Positions 9,996 through 22,010 of a DNA stretch of 64,000 nucleotides are shown one piece after another. Both the position numbers and the translations under genes were made by a program. Position 1 is the stretch's first letter, and the number at the start of each line of letters is the position of its first letter. Source of the DNA: Erythrophleum ivorense. Lineage: Eukaryota; Streptophyta; Magnoliopsida; Fabales; Fabaceae. The notes under the pieces were generated by a model that was not told where the DNA came from, searched no databases, and was given only the letters and a program-made list of their open reading frames with translations. The DNA lies in contig JAIUCV010000572.1 of NCBI GenBank assembly GCA_026724425.1, positions 124,001-188,000 of the forward strand, given 5' to 3'.

Positions 9996-12250
9996 TGTGG
10001 CTGCTCTTAAGTCCAAAGAGGACTTAAGCGTAAGAGCCGCTGGGAGCCGGAGCCAGAACCAGATTCACAACAGAAGAATTCAGAGAGAGAAGAATTCTGG
10101 ACGTTTTAAAATATTAAAACCGAAAACAGAAGTCGGAAGTGACTTGACGTCATACTTATTATGGTCTACGACACGTCAGCAAATACAATTATTTCAGCGA
10201 AAAAACAACCCGCCCTAACCGTCTTAAGCCCGGTATATAAGCCAGGATCTAAATTGATGGACCTATGTTTGAGTTTAATCAAATATTGATTTTCCTTATT
10301 TCCCTATTGGTAATTTTTTGATAACTTTTTTTAATAATTAATTATCTATTTGTATTATCTGTAAGGTTCTACAATAATGTAAAATATTGTAAAAATTTGA
10401 TTTTTATTGCTTAAAGCAAAATAATTTTTTATTGCTATGCACCAAATTTAAGATGTTGATTACTATAAAGCTGAAATGCTGTGAATTTAATTTGATTGAG
10501 TAGGTGAGTTGTTTGTTAAGTAAAGCCTTGTACTAATGTGTGCTTTGTCAAGATTGTATTAGGGCCGATTTGTTAGGACAGATTGGTGAATAGACTTTTT
10601 TTTTTTTTGTTCAAAGTCTTCATTTTTGGTGAATATACTTAGGCTCTTGATTTCTAATTATACTTGTTATACAAAACACAAACATTTTGTAAGTTTATCC
10701 AATTTACTTACATAGAATGATATGAGTTAGAGCTTATATTTCCAAACATTTTTATCTTTTTCAACGAAGTAATGCATCATATTAATGAATTAAATTAGTA
10801 TCGTTCTTTAATTATGAAATAAAGTGATTCTAATCAGAAAACCTCGATATAGATAAAGATGACAAGTGTTAAGACTTAAGACCAACAAACATAAATAATC
10901 AAATCGCAATGTGTTTGGGTTTATGTTTTAGTACTCCCTCTTTTTCAAATTATTTGTCATTTTGGCAAAATATATTTGCAAATATTTGGATATATATGGA
11001 TGTGTTTTAATCCAGATACATCCAAATATTTGCAGATACATTTTGCCAAAACGACAACTAATTTGAAACGGAAGGAGTATAAGTTTATATTGTTTGTGTT
11101 TGTTGAAAATTTGTAAAAGATACCACACATATTAATTATTTAGTGAATTTAGATGTCAAAGTTAGTGTATAATTATAAAATCAAATTGCAGTTATTCAAT
11201 CCGTGAATAATATGAAGATAATTAAAAACATTATTCAACCCATGTATATTAAGTTAGTTTCAAAAATTATAAGCTCATCTATTTTATTTTATTTTTTTCA
11301 TTTCAAATAGGAAGACAATCTAATATATCTCAATTATCTTTTAAGGTATATTTAAGTTAGTTTACACAAAAAAATAGTTACTCAACCCATGAACAGAAAT
11401 AAATTACTTAACCCGTGAAAAAAAAAATCAACTCGTAAAAAAAAAAAATCAACCTATGAAAGAAAATTATATTTATTTCTCCAAATTACTTTACCTATTA
11501 TTTAACCAGCAGAAAATTATTAAACATGCGAAATAAAATAAACTACCTATTTTAAAATCCCACCAAAAGACAGATATTAGAATGAATTTATTATTACTAT
11601 TGTTATGTTTAGGTTGCTTTGAAAGATTTGAATTAAAAGTTGTTTTTATTTTGGTATATCCTCCTTAGAATATACTTGAATATACTTCATACGTATTTTT
11701 TTTTTGGGGGATAAAATATACACTAATTAAGAAATTAATTACTATTTTAACATATTATGAAAGAAAATAATTGCTTAATATGAAAAACATTAGCGGTTGT
11801 GCCTATTATGTAGATTCTTAATATAATTTTTCTTTTAGAAATCACTTAAGTATATTAAGCAAAATATCTTTTAAAAAAAACTCTCCAAATTTATGGAATT
11901 TGTTTAACATTCAAAATTTTGTAATTTCTTATAAGTTCGTAAACTGTTTAGGAATATATCATTGTATCGTAACAATCACAATATTTATTAGGTTTTCAAA
12001 ATATTTTTGTTTGCATTCTAAATTTTGAATTAAGGAATGTAGATAATATACTTCATGATTTTAAAAATCACAATATTGAGGTAGGTGTTTCAAATATTTC
12101 GGTTCCCAAAGATAATCACAATCAAATTAGTTGCAGTGATTCAAATCTTCTGCGTTAATTTCGGATTCAATATTAAATGCGAGGGTTTAAACAATATACT
12201 CCTGATTCAATATTATATGCGATATAAGTGGAGTGAGGTAGGTAAGTTGG
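9996..12250. other. non-coding DNA replacing part of array unit 1
   Basis: Compared with unit 4, about 0.7 kb (27083-27778) is missing here and 2.4 kb of unrelated AT-rich DNA stands in its place. Homology resumes at GGTGACCACACAGCTAGTTAG (about 12251). The segment contains a hairpin at 10013-10048 (CTCTTAAGTCC against GGACTTAAG), a Stowaway-type MITE, and otherwise only poor AT-rich sequence. I see no gene. Confidence 0.6.
10934..11077. mobile_element. Stowaway-type (Tc1/mariner) MITE
   Basis: The ends are near-perfect inverted repeats (left CTCCCTCTTTTTCAAATTA; right, read backwards, CTCCTTCCGTTTCAAATTAG). They are flanked by a TA dinucleotide on each side (10932-10933 and 11078-11079), as expected of Tc1/mariner-derived MITEs. 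It is 144 bp long, and the two halves fold back on each other almost completely. Confidence 0.8.
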
Positions 12251-14594
12251 TTCAGTTGACGGTGACCACACAGCTAGTTAGATGACGATTTAATCTGGGT
12301 CATGATCTTGACGTGGCGTAAAGTTATACGCCCAAAAGTCACAAAACGGCTCTGTAGCAGAAAACGCGTGAAGGGACTACCATAGAAACTTTTGGACTGG
12401 AAACTTCTCAAAGTAACGATATACGAAATTATCAAAGGGACCACAAAGCTTAGGCAACTAATCCTATTGGATACCATTTTGGACATTTTCTTTTTGTCCC
12501 CTTTTCTATTTTAAATTATGTTTTAGAAGTTTGAGACTTTGAGGTCGATGATGATCCATATTTTTTTAGTTATTCCGAGTGTTAAAGCATTTACAATTAT
12601 TCATTATATATATCATTTCAAAATGCAATGGGTTTCTCTCAGATAGTTAATTATATTTTTATTATGAAAAGTATTTTTAAATATATCCTTACTTTCAAAA
12701 TTTATAAACTGACTCATATAATTATTTTCTTTTAACACATACACATAAAAATATGATCTTATTGGTCCATATAGGCCTTTTAACAAAAAAAAAAATCTTA
12801 CTGGTCCATATAAATATCTACAAAATTAAAAGAAAAAAAAGCATCATATAAAAGGAAAATGAACTTGATTTCTGAGCTAATTATTTGAAAAATCAACATA
12901 AAAAAAGAACTTAAACTAAAAGTGATTTGCATATTAATATATTATTTAAGTACAGCTGTTAAATATGGAAATTGCCTTTAACGATAGAAATATTAAGCTA
13001 TATAAATTCAAGAAAATTTAGTCGGCCGCAGAAGATTAAAAAAAAACTCAAATACAGTTCAACCCTATGTTTAAGAAATTTAATAGAGTAAGAAATTTTA
13101 GATTTTGGAAATTTTAGTATCTTCAAAATATATCAAACCTTCCAAAAAATTATATCTGTAAAGATAATATAGAAATGAATAGCACAAAACTAAATTAATA
13201 TTAAAATCAAGGAAATTAAGTTGATATCTAAGCGAACTATTTGAAAAATGAACATAAAAAGTATTTTACCGGTCTGGATATTAATTTTCTTCTTTTTTTT
13301 TAAGTACAATTATTAAATATGGAAATTTCAGTTGAAAATAGAAATGTTAAGCGATATCAACTAAGAAAATTTAGTCTGCCGAAAAGATTTTTTTTAAAAA
13401 AACTCAAATATAGTTCAACCCTGTTTAACTTCCTATGAATATCGGACCATAATTTATGACCGTTTACGTGAGAGACATACGAACATGGAAGATACAAAGT
13501 CTGTATGATCTTGAAACATAACCTGCAAAGAAGATTCCAATATTATTTCCATGGACGACTAATGAATAAAAGAAGATACAAACCTATGATTATGAGGGAA
13601 CAACAAACTCTTTGATGTGGACAAAAAACCGGCGAGATGCAAGCTCTGTGGCCGTTACAAGGTTGTGAATCATTGATCGCTGAACGGAAAATTAAGATTA
13701 ATTGGTTGTTTTTGCTTTGAGACAAACATTAGGCTTTTGGACAGCAGAAAAATTCTAAAAACACTCCAACATACTAATTAAAAAAATCATCAGTAGTCAT
13801 CTTCTATACTAACGCTTGAGGAAATATGCAGATCGGACTTTAAGCTATATACAAAGCTTAGGTAACTAATCAGAACAAACAAAACTTGAGACTATTGAAG
13901 TAAGCAAACAATCATGCATGAAGACAGTTAGTACCTTCGTAATAAATAAAATGGAATTCTATGTTAAAATAGCTAAACAAACAAAAGAAAAAACCTCCAA
14001 AAAAACATATATTTCAAAATAAAATAAAAATAAAAATTTAAAGAAAAACTATATCAATGCTGAAATTTTATATAATAATAAGGAAATTATATATTGAATA
14101 GATATAAGAGTTGATATATTAATAAAATGATGGTTAATAAATAATCAGAGCATAAAGGAGGCGAGTGATTGACAATTTCGTTATAGCCTGGTTACAAATT
14201 TGAAATAATGATGCAAATATTGCATAAACATGATGTCAATATCACACAGGTATAAAGTCAGAGAAAATGACATATGATCTCAGACGAATTTTATCAATAT
14301 AAATGTTTCTTCTCTATCGATTGAAAATGGTTATCTCTGTCTCTTGCTTGATATGTTGATTCTTAAAGCAGGCATTGTATGTTCAAGCTTGCAGTATCTG
14401 GAGGAGAAATTGCTTGAATACGATTTGCACAAAAAAAAAAAAGAAGGATATTGTAGTTAGTGGGTATGCAATTCTTTTTGTAACTAGGAGGTAAGAGTAC
14501 TACGTTATTCGTTTGTTAGATGTGACGAACCTGATCCAGTAGTTGAATAATATCCGTCTTCTTGTTTACATTTTGATGTGATTCAAATCTGAAG

Positions 14595-15032
14595 AATGAA
14601 AATGGTGAAACATGGGATTTAGTTATGAGGCACAACAAACAATCTACTATAATCACACGAGGCTGGAACAGTTTCTGCCAAGTAAACGAGATAAAAGGTG
14701 GAGACAGCTTCAAGTTTAAACTAGTTGGAAATGGAGAAAAGCTTCTTCTTCGTTTGTGCCCTGAAGAATCCAAACGTGACGCAAAGCAAGTAGAGTGTTC
14801 AGAAGGTTACGATGTAACTTCCCTCTCCACAGATGATAGCAGCGGAGAAGAGAGTAGCGAAACAGAGGAAAGTGAAGAGAAGAGCAGAGACGAGATCAGT
14901 GTAAAGGAGGAAAGCGAGGAGGAGAGCATGGAAGACAAATGTTTGAATGTAGAGAAATGGAAGTATTGCTCGGGAGCTTCATCTTCAGCAAGTCAAAACC
15001 GGTTTGTGACATTAACTGTTACACCGTACTAA
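14595..15032 (+). pseudogene. REM-type B3 domain protein fragment (unit 1)
   Basis: The frame is open from about 14580 to a stop at 15032; the first ATG is at 14625. It reads NENGETWDLVMRHNKQ, then ITRGWNSFCQVNEIKGGDSF and KFKLVGNGEKLLLRLCP, the second half of a REM-family B3 DNA-binding domain. An acidic serine/glutamate tail (SSGEESSETEESEEKS) follows. The N-terminal half of the B3 domain is missing: at 14589 the sequence joins the AT-rich unit middle directly. A complete REM protein normally has several B3 domains, so this is a gene 3' end. It converges on the RING gene, with only 4 bases between the two stop codons. It could be transcribed but probably cannot bind DNA normally. Confidence 0.75.
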
Positions 15033-15036
15033 TTCT

Positions 15037-15754
15037 TTAAGTTTTCATAGTGTTTTTTATTACTAAAAATATGGAAACTTTAACGAATCTGAATATTTCA
15101 TTGTTTTTTATTATTTCATCCGATTTTACTGTCAACAATTTGATCTTCCTCAAACTCGAACTTGGAACAAGATGGCTTGTCAAATTCTCCACAGTTGCAC
15201 GGCAGAGAGGGCAAGAGTTATTTCTTACGTATACTAACCACTCGTCGATACACCGTCCATGAAACTGATGCGAACAATACAACAACGATCTCTTTAATTC
15301 ATCGCCGTTGTCGTGGTCTTCACGCAAACCCTCTAAACAGATCGCACATGTTTCTTCTCCTTGGAAAAACACTTCTTGAATGTAAACCACTTTAACGTTC
15401 ATGCGATAAGGTTTTCGACCTAGGTTTTGAATCGCTAGATCAACCATAGTTTCAGCGATTTGATGAGATAAGAGAGGATCGTTTAGATGATAATCGATGA
15501 CGCGGAAAATATGATACGGACTAAACTCGTGGTCAAGGAGCTCTAAACGGACTGGAGGAATGGAAAGACGAGGGCCGTTGTAAAATCCAGTAGATGTGAT
15601 TGTTCCGTCGGATTCGTCGATGTTTAGTCTCTCAAAGTTGTGGATGAAATCGATGCATGCATTTGTGGGTGATGCAGACGGATGAAGATTAGCGCGCTGT
15701 TTGATCGAACGATATCTTCGAACTAATGTTTACTGTAAGATTTCCAAGCTCCAT
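15037..15754 (-). pseudogene. RING-H2 E3 ubiquitin ligase-like gene with N-terminal frameshift (unit 1)
   Basis: From the ATG at 15447 the frame encodes 136 aa with a clear RING-H2 finger: CAICLEGL, then YCSHQFHGRCIDEWL and CPLCRA, giving all eight zinc ligands. RING-H2 proteins transfer ubiquitin from an E2 to a target. The same frame is open further upstream (ANLHPSASPTNACIDFIHNF, then PPVRLELLDHEFSPYHIFRV) but has no start there. A good ATG at 15754 begins MELGNLTVNISSKISFDQTA in another frame and hits a stop after 21 residues. One frameshift near 15690-15730 therefore separates the natural start from the rest. A shorter protein from 15447 would keep the whole RING domain. Unit 2 has the same lesion. 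Confidence 0.75.
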
Positions 15755-16171
15755 TTTTTTATTGAGAAAGAGAGATGAAATCGTTGTGAGGTGAGAATAG
15801 AGAGAAGTGAGAGTTTAAATAGATTTTTTCAAACGACAAAAGTTTCTTTTTTCATTCTTAGTTATTTCCTTTTTTCATTATCATTCTTAATTATTTCCTT
15901 TATTGTTTTAGGATTCGGTTTGTCAAATTAGGGTTTCTTAGATTTTGTGTGCCCAAACCAATATGCTTAGCTCTTGGATGCCCATTTTCTTATCTGGCTA
16001 TGAAAATCGGCAGTCCTGTAGTATGACTTCTATTGTAAACATGTTAAGACGTGGTTGACTGTTGACTACTATCAAGAGTTAACACCCGTATTTTCTGGTT
16101 TTTATACATGAGAATAACTTAACTACTATGATAAGATATAGAAATACACTTTTTGTGTTTATAGGACAATA

Positions 16172-16383
16172 ATGGTTCTGTGGAAAGCAAAATCCTTGAC
16201 CCCAGAGCAGAAAGTGCAAATTGTTGAGGAGGAATCAGAGCACAAACTCGTAAGATGTAACCAAATCATGACGTCGACTCAATCGTTTCTTGCAAACATT
16301 TGACTTTCTTGCAGGATTTGGATCCAACATTTTACGTCTGGCTCAAGACACAGAAGACAATACTATTTAACAATCTTCAATAA
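16172..16383 (+). pseudogene. small two-exon coding fragment of unknown identity (unit 1)
   Basis: An ATG at 16172 opens MVLWKAKSLTPEQKVQIVEE. A GT donor follows HKL at about 16249, and an acceptor TTCTTGCAG leads into DLDPTFYVWLKTQKTILFNN and a stop at 16383. The splice joins in frame to give roughly 48 residues. I do not recognise it. Unit 2 has the same structure at about 21799-22010, with one Y to S change. It could be the 3' end of a captured gene or chance. Confidence 0.3.
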
Positions 16384-16711
16384 TTGTCTTTGACATCAAA
16401 GAGTATTAACTGGACTATATATTCCAGTTCACAAAAGATCGTAGCCTTAGCCTATAAAACGACTCATACAGATACTTTTCAAGAGAATAAAAGTATTATT
16501 TGTAGTACGTTTTATTAGATTTGCAATTTGGTACCATATCCATAAAAGTATTGACAGAAACGTGAAACTCGCGTCCCTTCCAAAGAAGGTGAAGAAGAAA
16601 GAAGTGTAGAAGAGACCGATGCTCACAGTCGCAGCGGTTGCAGGTCACGCGCGTTCTCACATTTTCGCGTTTGTTACCGTCCCAACAATCCGTTTCCACC
16701 GCACGTGCCGG

Positions 16712-16822
16712 CTAGCTGACTATATAGCTGACTATATTTAGATAATATAGCTGACTATATTTACATAATATAGCTGACTATAGTTACATATAATATAGCT
16801 GACTAATATAGCTGACTACATG
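16712..16822. repeat. TAGCTGACTATA minisatellite at the unit 1/2 junction
   Basis: Imperfect 20-26 bp repeats of ATATAGCTGACTATATTTACA type. The same minisatellite appears at 22339-22450 (unit 2/3 junction), at 26206-26296 (unit 3/4 junction) and in shortened form at the left edge of the array (5037-5083). It is absent after unit 4. Confidence 0.9.
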
Positions 16823-17313
16823 TACATAATCAACCTATACTCTAAGCAATGTTTGAATATTTCACTCTCTTACTTTCATCTTTTAATTTTCTTAATCACA
16901 AGCAGCAATGTTTCATTTTCACTTCTTGTTATTATCATATATTACAATTCCTCCACACACATACTAAGACCATGGAAGAGAGATCTTCTTAGCTAAGTGA
17001 AAAGTAGAGTATGTAAGATTCGTTTAGCTAATGAACCTTTTTCATCGATTTTCTCTTGTTGAAAAACTTAAAACCTCTACAACCGCTACAGCTTCTCCTA
17101 ATTCGTCTTTATTTTTATAATTTGAAAAAACTTGTGGGTTTAAAAGTCACGAGAAACTCATAAAGAGAGAAGGTTATGTGTTATTGTGTTGTATTGTCAA
17201 AACACGCTAAACAAATCGTACTCTCATGGAAAAAAAAGAAGAAGTCCTTATGATGACTAAGATTATTTACGGAGCAACCTATACTAATCAACCTTCTCTT
17301 GACAACTAGCAAC

Positions 17314-17914
17314 TCATACACCCATAGTGGTTGTAATGCTAGCAGCTGCATAGTGGTTGAAATCCCTAGGTCTCCTCACCACCACAGGATATCCCTAGGT
17401 AAAAAAAAACACATTATTAAAACTATCATTATGTCAACACTTTAATTTAATCAACAAATAAATATTAAAAACTAATATTAAAAACATACCTCAAAGTAAT
17501 GACCATCCAAGTGCATGGCAGCTTTTGCCTCTTCTACAGTCCGCATCTCCACAAGCGCGTACTTCTTTATGTAGTCGATGCAGACACTCACAACAGCACG
17601 AGTGGTTCCGCCAACAGCTAACATAGCACCATTAAAAAATGAAGCTAGAGACTGCAATACAAGAAAACTACAAAAAGTTAGTGTACACATTATTATAACA
17701 CATTACAATATAAGAAAAAAAAATACTAACCAGCACAGATGCTGTAGGAGGAAGCCTAGAGACGTGCAATCTCCGAGCATGCATAGTCGACTGAATTGAA
17801 TTGAGAAATTTAGTGACAGCAATTAATATGCTCTAGAAATTCTATAAATCAATAACATCAAGACTTAGATATTAAATAACCAACCCGATCAGGAACTGGT
17901 TGTGGCTGTGGCTG
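17314..17914 (-). pseudogene. U2AF65-like RRM1 gene fragment (unit 2), four exons
   Basis: Four minus-strand exons with GT-AG splice sites join in frame. They encode QPQPQPVPDR (17885-17914), STMHARRLHVSRLPPTASVL (about 17731-17790), SLASFFNGAMLAVGGTTRAV through KKYALVEMRTVEEAKAAMHL (17491-17651), and YPVVVRRPRDFNHYAPASIT with a stop at 17314. This is the linker and first RRM of plant U2AF65, the large subunit of the 3' splice-site factor U2AF. No complete N-terminus (RS domain), RRM2 or UHM is present. The RNP2 motif (LHVSRL) and RNP1 motif (KKYALVEM) have lost glycines and an aromatic residue that normally contact RNA. It is a truncated duplicate, possibly transcribed; introns are kept, so it did not arise by retroposition. 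Confidence 0.82.
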
Positions 17915-20221
17915 CTGTAAGACAGAAGAAATTTAATGGACCAAAAAACGCGTGAAAAGTCACAAAACGGCACTCTGTAGCAGAAAACGCGTGAAGGGAC
18001 CACCATAGAAACTTTTGGACTGGAAACTTCTCAAAGTAACGATATACGAAATTATCAAAGGGACCACAAAGCTTAGGCAACTAATCCTATTGGATACCAT
18101 TTTGGACATTTTCCTTTTGTCCCCTTTTCTATTTTAAATTATGTTTTAGAAGTTTGAGACTTTGAGGTCGATGATGATCCATATTTTTTTAGTTATTCCG
18201 AGTATTAAAGCATTTACAATTATTCATTATATATATCATTTCAAAATGCAATGGGTTTCTCTCAAATAGTTAATTATATTTTTACTATGAAAAGTATTTT
18301 TAAATATATCCTTACTTTCAAAATTTATAAACTGAATCATATAATTATTTTCTTTTAACACATACACATAAAAAAATATGATCTTATTGGTCCATATAGG
18401 CCTTTTAACAAAAAAAAAAATCTTACTGGTCCATATAAATATCTACAAAATTAAAAGAAAAAAAAAGCATCATATAAAAGGAAAATGAACTTGATTTCTG
18501 AGCTAATTATTTGAAAAATCAACATAAAAAAAGAACTTAAACTAAAAGTGATTTGCATATTAATATATTATTTAAGTACAGCTGTTAAATATGGAAATTT
18601 CCTTTAACGATAGAAATATTAAGCTATATAAATTCAAGAAAATTTAGTCGGCCGCAGAAGATTAAAAAAAAAACTCAAATACAGTTCAACCCTATGTTTA
18701 AGAAATTTAATAGAGTAAGAAATTTTAGATTTTGGAAATTTTAGTCTCTTCAAAATATATCAAACCTTCCAAAAAATTATATCTGTAAAGATAATATAGA
18801 AATGAATAGCACAAAACTAAATTAATATTAAAATCAAGGAAATTAACTTGATATCTAAGCGAACTATTTGAAAAATGAACATAAAAAGTATTTTACCGGT
18901 CAGGATATTAATTTTCTTCTTTTTTTTTAAGTACAATTATTAAATATGGAAATTTCAGTTGAAAATAGAAATGTTAAGCGATATCAACTAAGAAAATTTA
19001 GTCTGCCGAAAAGATTTTTAAAAAAAAAACTCAAATATAGTTCAACCCTGTTTAACTTCCTATGAATATCGGACCATAATTTATGACCGTTTACGTGAGA
19101 GACATACGAACATGGAAGATACAAAGTCTGTATGATCTTGAAACATAACCTGCAAAGAAGATTCCAATATTATTTCCATGGACGACTAATGAATAAAAGA
19201 AGATACAAACCTAGGATTATGAGGGAACAACAAACTCTTTGATGTGGACAAAAAACCGGCGAGATGCAAGCTCTGTGGCCGTTACAAGGTTGTGAATCAT
19301 TGATCGCTGAACGGAAAATTAAGATTAATTGGTTGTTTTTGCTTTGAGACAAACATTAGGCTTTTGGACAGCAGAAAAATTCAAAAAACACTCCAACATA
19401 CTAATTAAAAAAATCATCAGTAGTCATCTTCTATACTAACGCTTGAGGAAATATGCAGATCGGACTTTAAGCTATATACAAAGCTTAGGTAACTAATCAG
19501 AACAAACAAAACTTGAGACTATTGAAGTAAGCAAACAATCATGCATGAAGACAGTTAGTACCTTCGTAATAAATAAAATGGAATTCTATGTTAAAATAGC
19601 TAAACAAACAAAAGAAAAAACCTCCAAAAAAACATATATTTCAAAATAAAATAAAAATAAAAATTTAAAGAAAAACTATATCAATGCTGAAATTTTATAT
19701 AATAATAAGGAAATTATATATTGAATAGATATAAGAGTTGATATATTAATAAAATGATGGTTAATAAATAATCAGAGCATAAAGGAGGCGAGTGATTGAC
19801 AATTTCGTTATAGCCTGGTTACAAATTTGAAATAATGATGCAAATATTGCATAAACATGATGTCAATATCACACAGGTATAAAGTCAGAGAAAATGACAT
19901 ATGATCTCAGACGAATTTTATCAATATAAATGTTTCTTCTCTATCGATTGAAAATGGTTATCTCTGTCTCTTGCTTGATATGTTGATTCTTAAAGCAGGC
20001 ATTGTATGTTCAAGCTTGCAGTATCTGGAGGAGAAATTGCTTGAATACGATTTGCACAAAAAAAAAAAAGAAGGATATTGTAGTTAGTGGGTATGCAATT
20101 CTTTTTGTAACTAGGAGGTAAGAGTACTACGTTATTCGTTTGTTAGATGTGACGAACCTGATCCAGTAGTTGAATAATATCCGTCTTCTTGTTTACATTT
20201 TGATGTGATTCAAATCTGAAG

Positions 20222-20659
20222 AATGAAAATGGTGAAACATGGGATTTAGTTATGAGGCACAACAAACAATCTACTATAATCACACGAGGCTGGAACAGTT
20301 TCTGCCAAGTAAACGAGATAAAAGGTGGAGACAGCTTCAAGTTTAAACTAGTTGGAAATGGAGAAAAGCTTCTTCTTCGTTTGTGCCCTGAAGAATCCAA
20401 ACGTGACGCAAAGCAAGTAGAGTGTTCAGAAGGTTACGATGTAACTTCCCTCTCCACAGATGATAGCAGCGGAGAAGAGAGTAGCGAAACAGAGGAAAGT
20501 GAAGAGAAGAGCAGAGACGAGATCAGTGTAAAGGAGGAAAGCGAGGAGGAGAGCATGGAAGACAAATGTTTGAATGTAGAGAAATGGAAGTATTGCTCGG
20601 GAGCTTCATCTTCAGCAAGTCAAAACCGGTTTGTGACATTAACTGTTACACCGTACTAA
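20222..20659 (+). pseudogene. REM-type B3 domain protein fragment (unit 2)
   Basis: Identical in translation to the unit 1 copy at 14595-15032 over the whole open frame, including the acidic tail. It has the same abrupt start inside the B3 domain, and the same convergent arrangement with the RING gene. Confidence 0.75.
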
Positions 20660-20663
20660 TTCT

Positions 20664-21381
20664 TTAAGTTTTCATAGTGTTTTTTATTACTAAAAATATG
20701 GAAACTTTAACGAATCTGAATATTTCATTGTTTTTTATTATTTCATCCGATTTTACTGTCAACAATTTGATCTTCCTCAAACTCGAACTTGGAACAAGAT
20801 GGCTTGTCAAATTCTCCACAGTTGCACGGCAGAGAGGGCAAGAGTTATTTCTTACGTATACTAACCACTCGTCGATACACCGTCCATGAAACTGATGCGA
20901 ACAATACAACAACGATCTCTTTAATTCATCGCCGTTGTCGTGGTCTTCACGCAAACCCTCTAAACAGATCGCACATGTTTCTTCTCCTTGGAAAAACACT
21001 TCTTGAATGTAAACCACTTTAACGTTCATGCGATAAGGTTTTCGACCTAGGTTTTGAATCGCTAGATCAACCATAGTTTCAGCGATTTGATGAGATAAGA
21101 GAGGATCGTTTAGATGATAATCGATGACGCGGAAAATATGATACGGACTAAACTCGTGGTCAAGGAGCTCTAAACGGACTGGAGGAATGGAAAGACGAGG
21201 GCCGTTGTAAAATCCAGTAGATGTGATTGTTCCGTCGGATTCGTCGATGTTTAGTCTCTCAAAGTTGTGGATGAAATCGATGCATGCATTTGTGGGTGAT
21301 GCAGACGGATGAAGATTAGCGCGCTGTTTGATCGAACGATATCTTCGAACTAATGTTTACTGTAAGATTTCCAAGCTCCAT
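20664..21381 (-). pseudogene. RING-H2 E3 ligase-like gene with N-terminal frameshift (unit 2)
   Basis: The 136-aa frame from the ATG at 21074 is identical in translation to the unit 1 copy, with the eight RING-H2 zinc ligands intact. The upstream frame break between the ATG at 21381 and the ANLHPSAS segment is also identical, so the frameshift predates the duplication of units 1 and 2. Confidence 0.75.
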
Positions 21382-21798
21382 TTTTTTATTGAGAAAGAGA
21401 GATGAAATCGTTGTGAGGTGAGAATAGAGAGAAGTGAGAGTTTAAATAGATTTTTTCAAACGACAAAAGTTTCTTTTTTCATTCTTAGTTATTTCCTTTT
21501 TTCATTATCATTCTTAATTATTTCCTTTATTGTTTTAGGATTCGGTTTGTCAAATTAGGGTTTCTTAGATTTTGTGTGCCCAAACCAATATGCTTAGCTC
21601 TTGGATGCCCATTTTCTTATCTGGCTATGAAAATCGGCAGTCCTGTAGTATGACTTCTATTGTAAACATGTTAAGACGTGGTTGACTGTTGACTACTATC
21701 AAGAGTTAACACCCGTATTTTCTGGTTTTTATACATGAGAATAACTTAACTACTATGATAAGATATAGAAATACACTTTTTGTGTTTATAGGACAATA

Positions 21799-22010
21799 AT
21801 GGTTCTGTGGAAAGCAAAATCCTTGACCCCAGAGCAGAAAGTGCAAATTGTTGAGGAGGAATCAGAGCACAAACTCGTAAGATGTAACCAAATCATGACG
21901 TCGACTCAATCGTTTCTTACAAACATTTGACTTTCTTGCAGGATTTGGATCCAACATTTTCCGTCTGGCTCAAGACACAGAAGACAATACTATTTAACAA
22001 TCTTCAATAA
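21799..22010 (+). pseudogene. small two-exon coding fragment of unknown identity (unit 2)
   Basis: Copy of the 16172-16383 fragment with the same start, splice sites and stop. One base change turns DLDPTFYVW into DLDPTFSVW. Identity unknown. Confidence 0.3.

Larger units (their letters stand above)
12251..16859. repeat. array unit 1, middle and REM/RING tail
   Basis: This stretch matches the corresponding part of unit 2 (about 17930-22487) nearly base for base. Its first 100 bases keep a GTGACCACACAGC segment that unit 4 also has and units 2 and 3 lack. The AT-rich middle includes a 60-codon minus-strand frame at 13543-13725 that recurs in every unit. An alternative minus frame there reads VQRSMIHNLVTATELASRRF, which is more protein-like, so this may be an exon remnant of an unrecognised gene. 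Confidence 0.9.

Noticed and set aside
14516..14773. 85-codon minus-strand frame opposite the REM fragment (also at 20143)
   Set aside because: Antisense shadow of the B3-coding frame; the plus frame has clear domain similarity.
16496..16699. 67-codon minus-strand frame with CNRCDCEH (also at 22142)
   Set aside because: Looks cysteine-rich but has no complete zinc-finger spacing, its end differs between copies by an indel, and no family is recognised.
16690..16830. Helitron 3' end at the CACGTGCCGGCTAG junction
   Set aside because: There is a short palindrome before CTAG, but no proper 3' hairpin plus CTRR end, no matching TC start, and no A/T insertion site could be shown.
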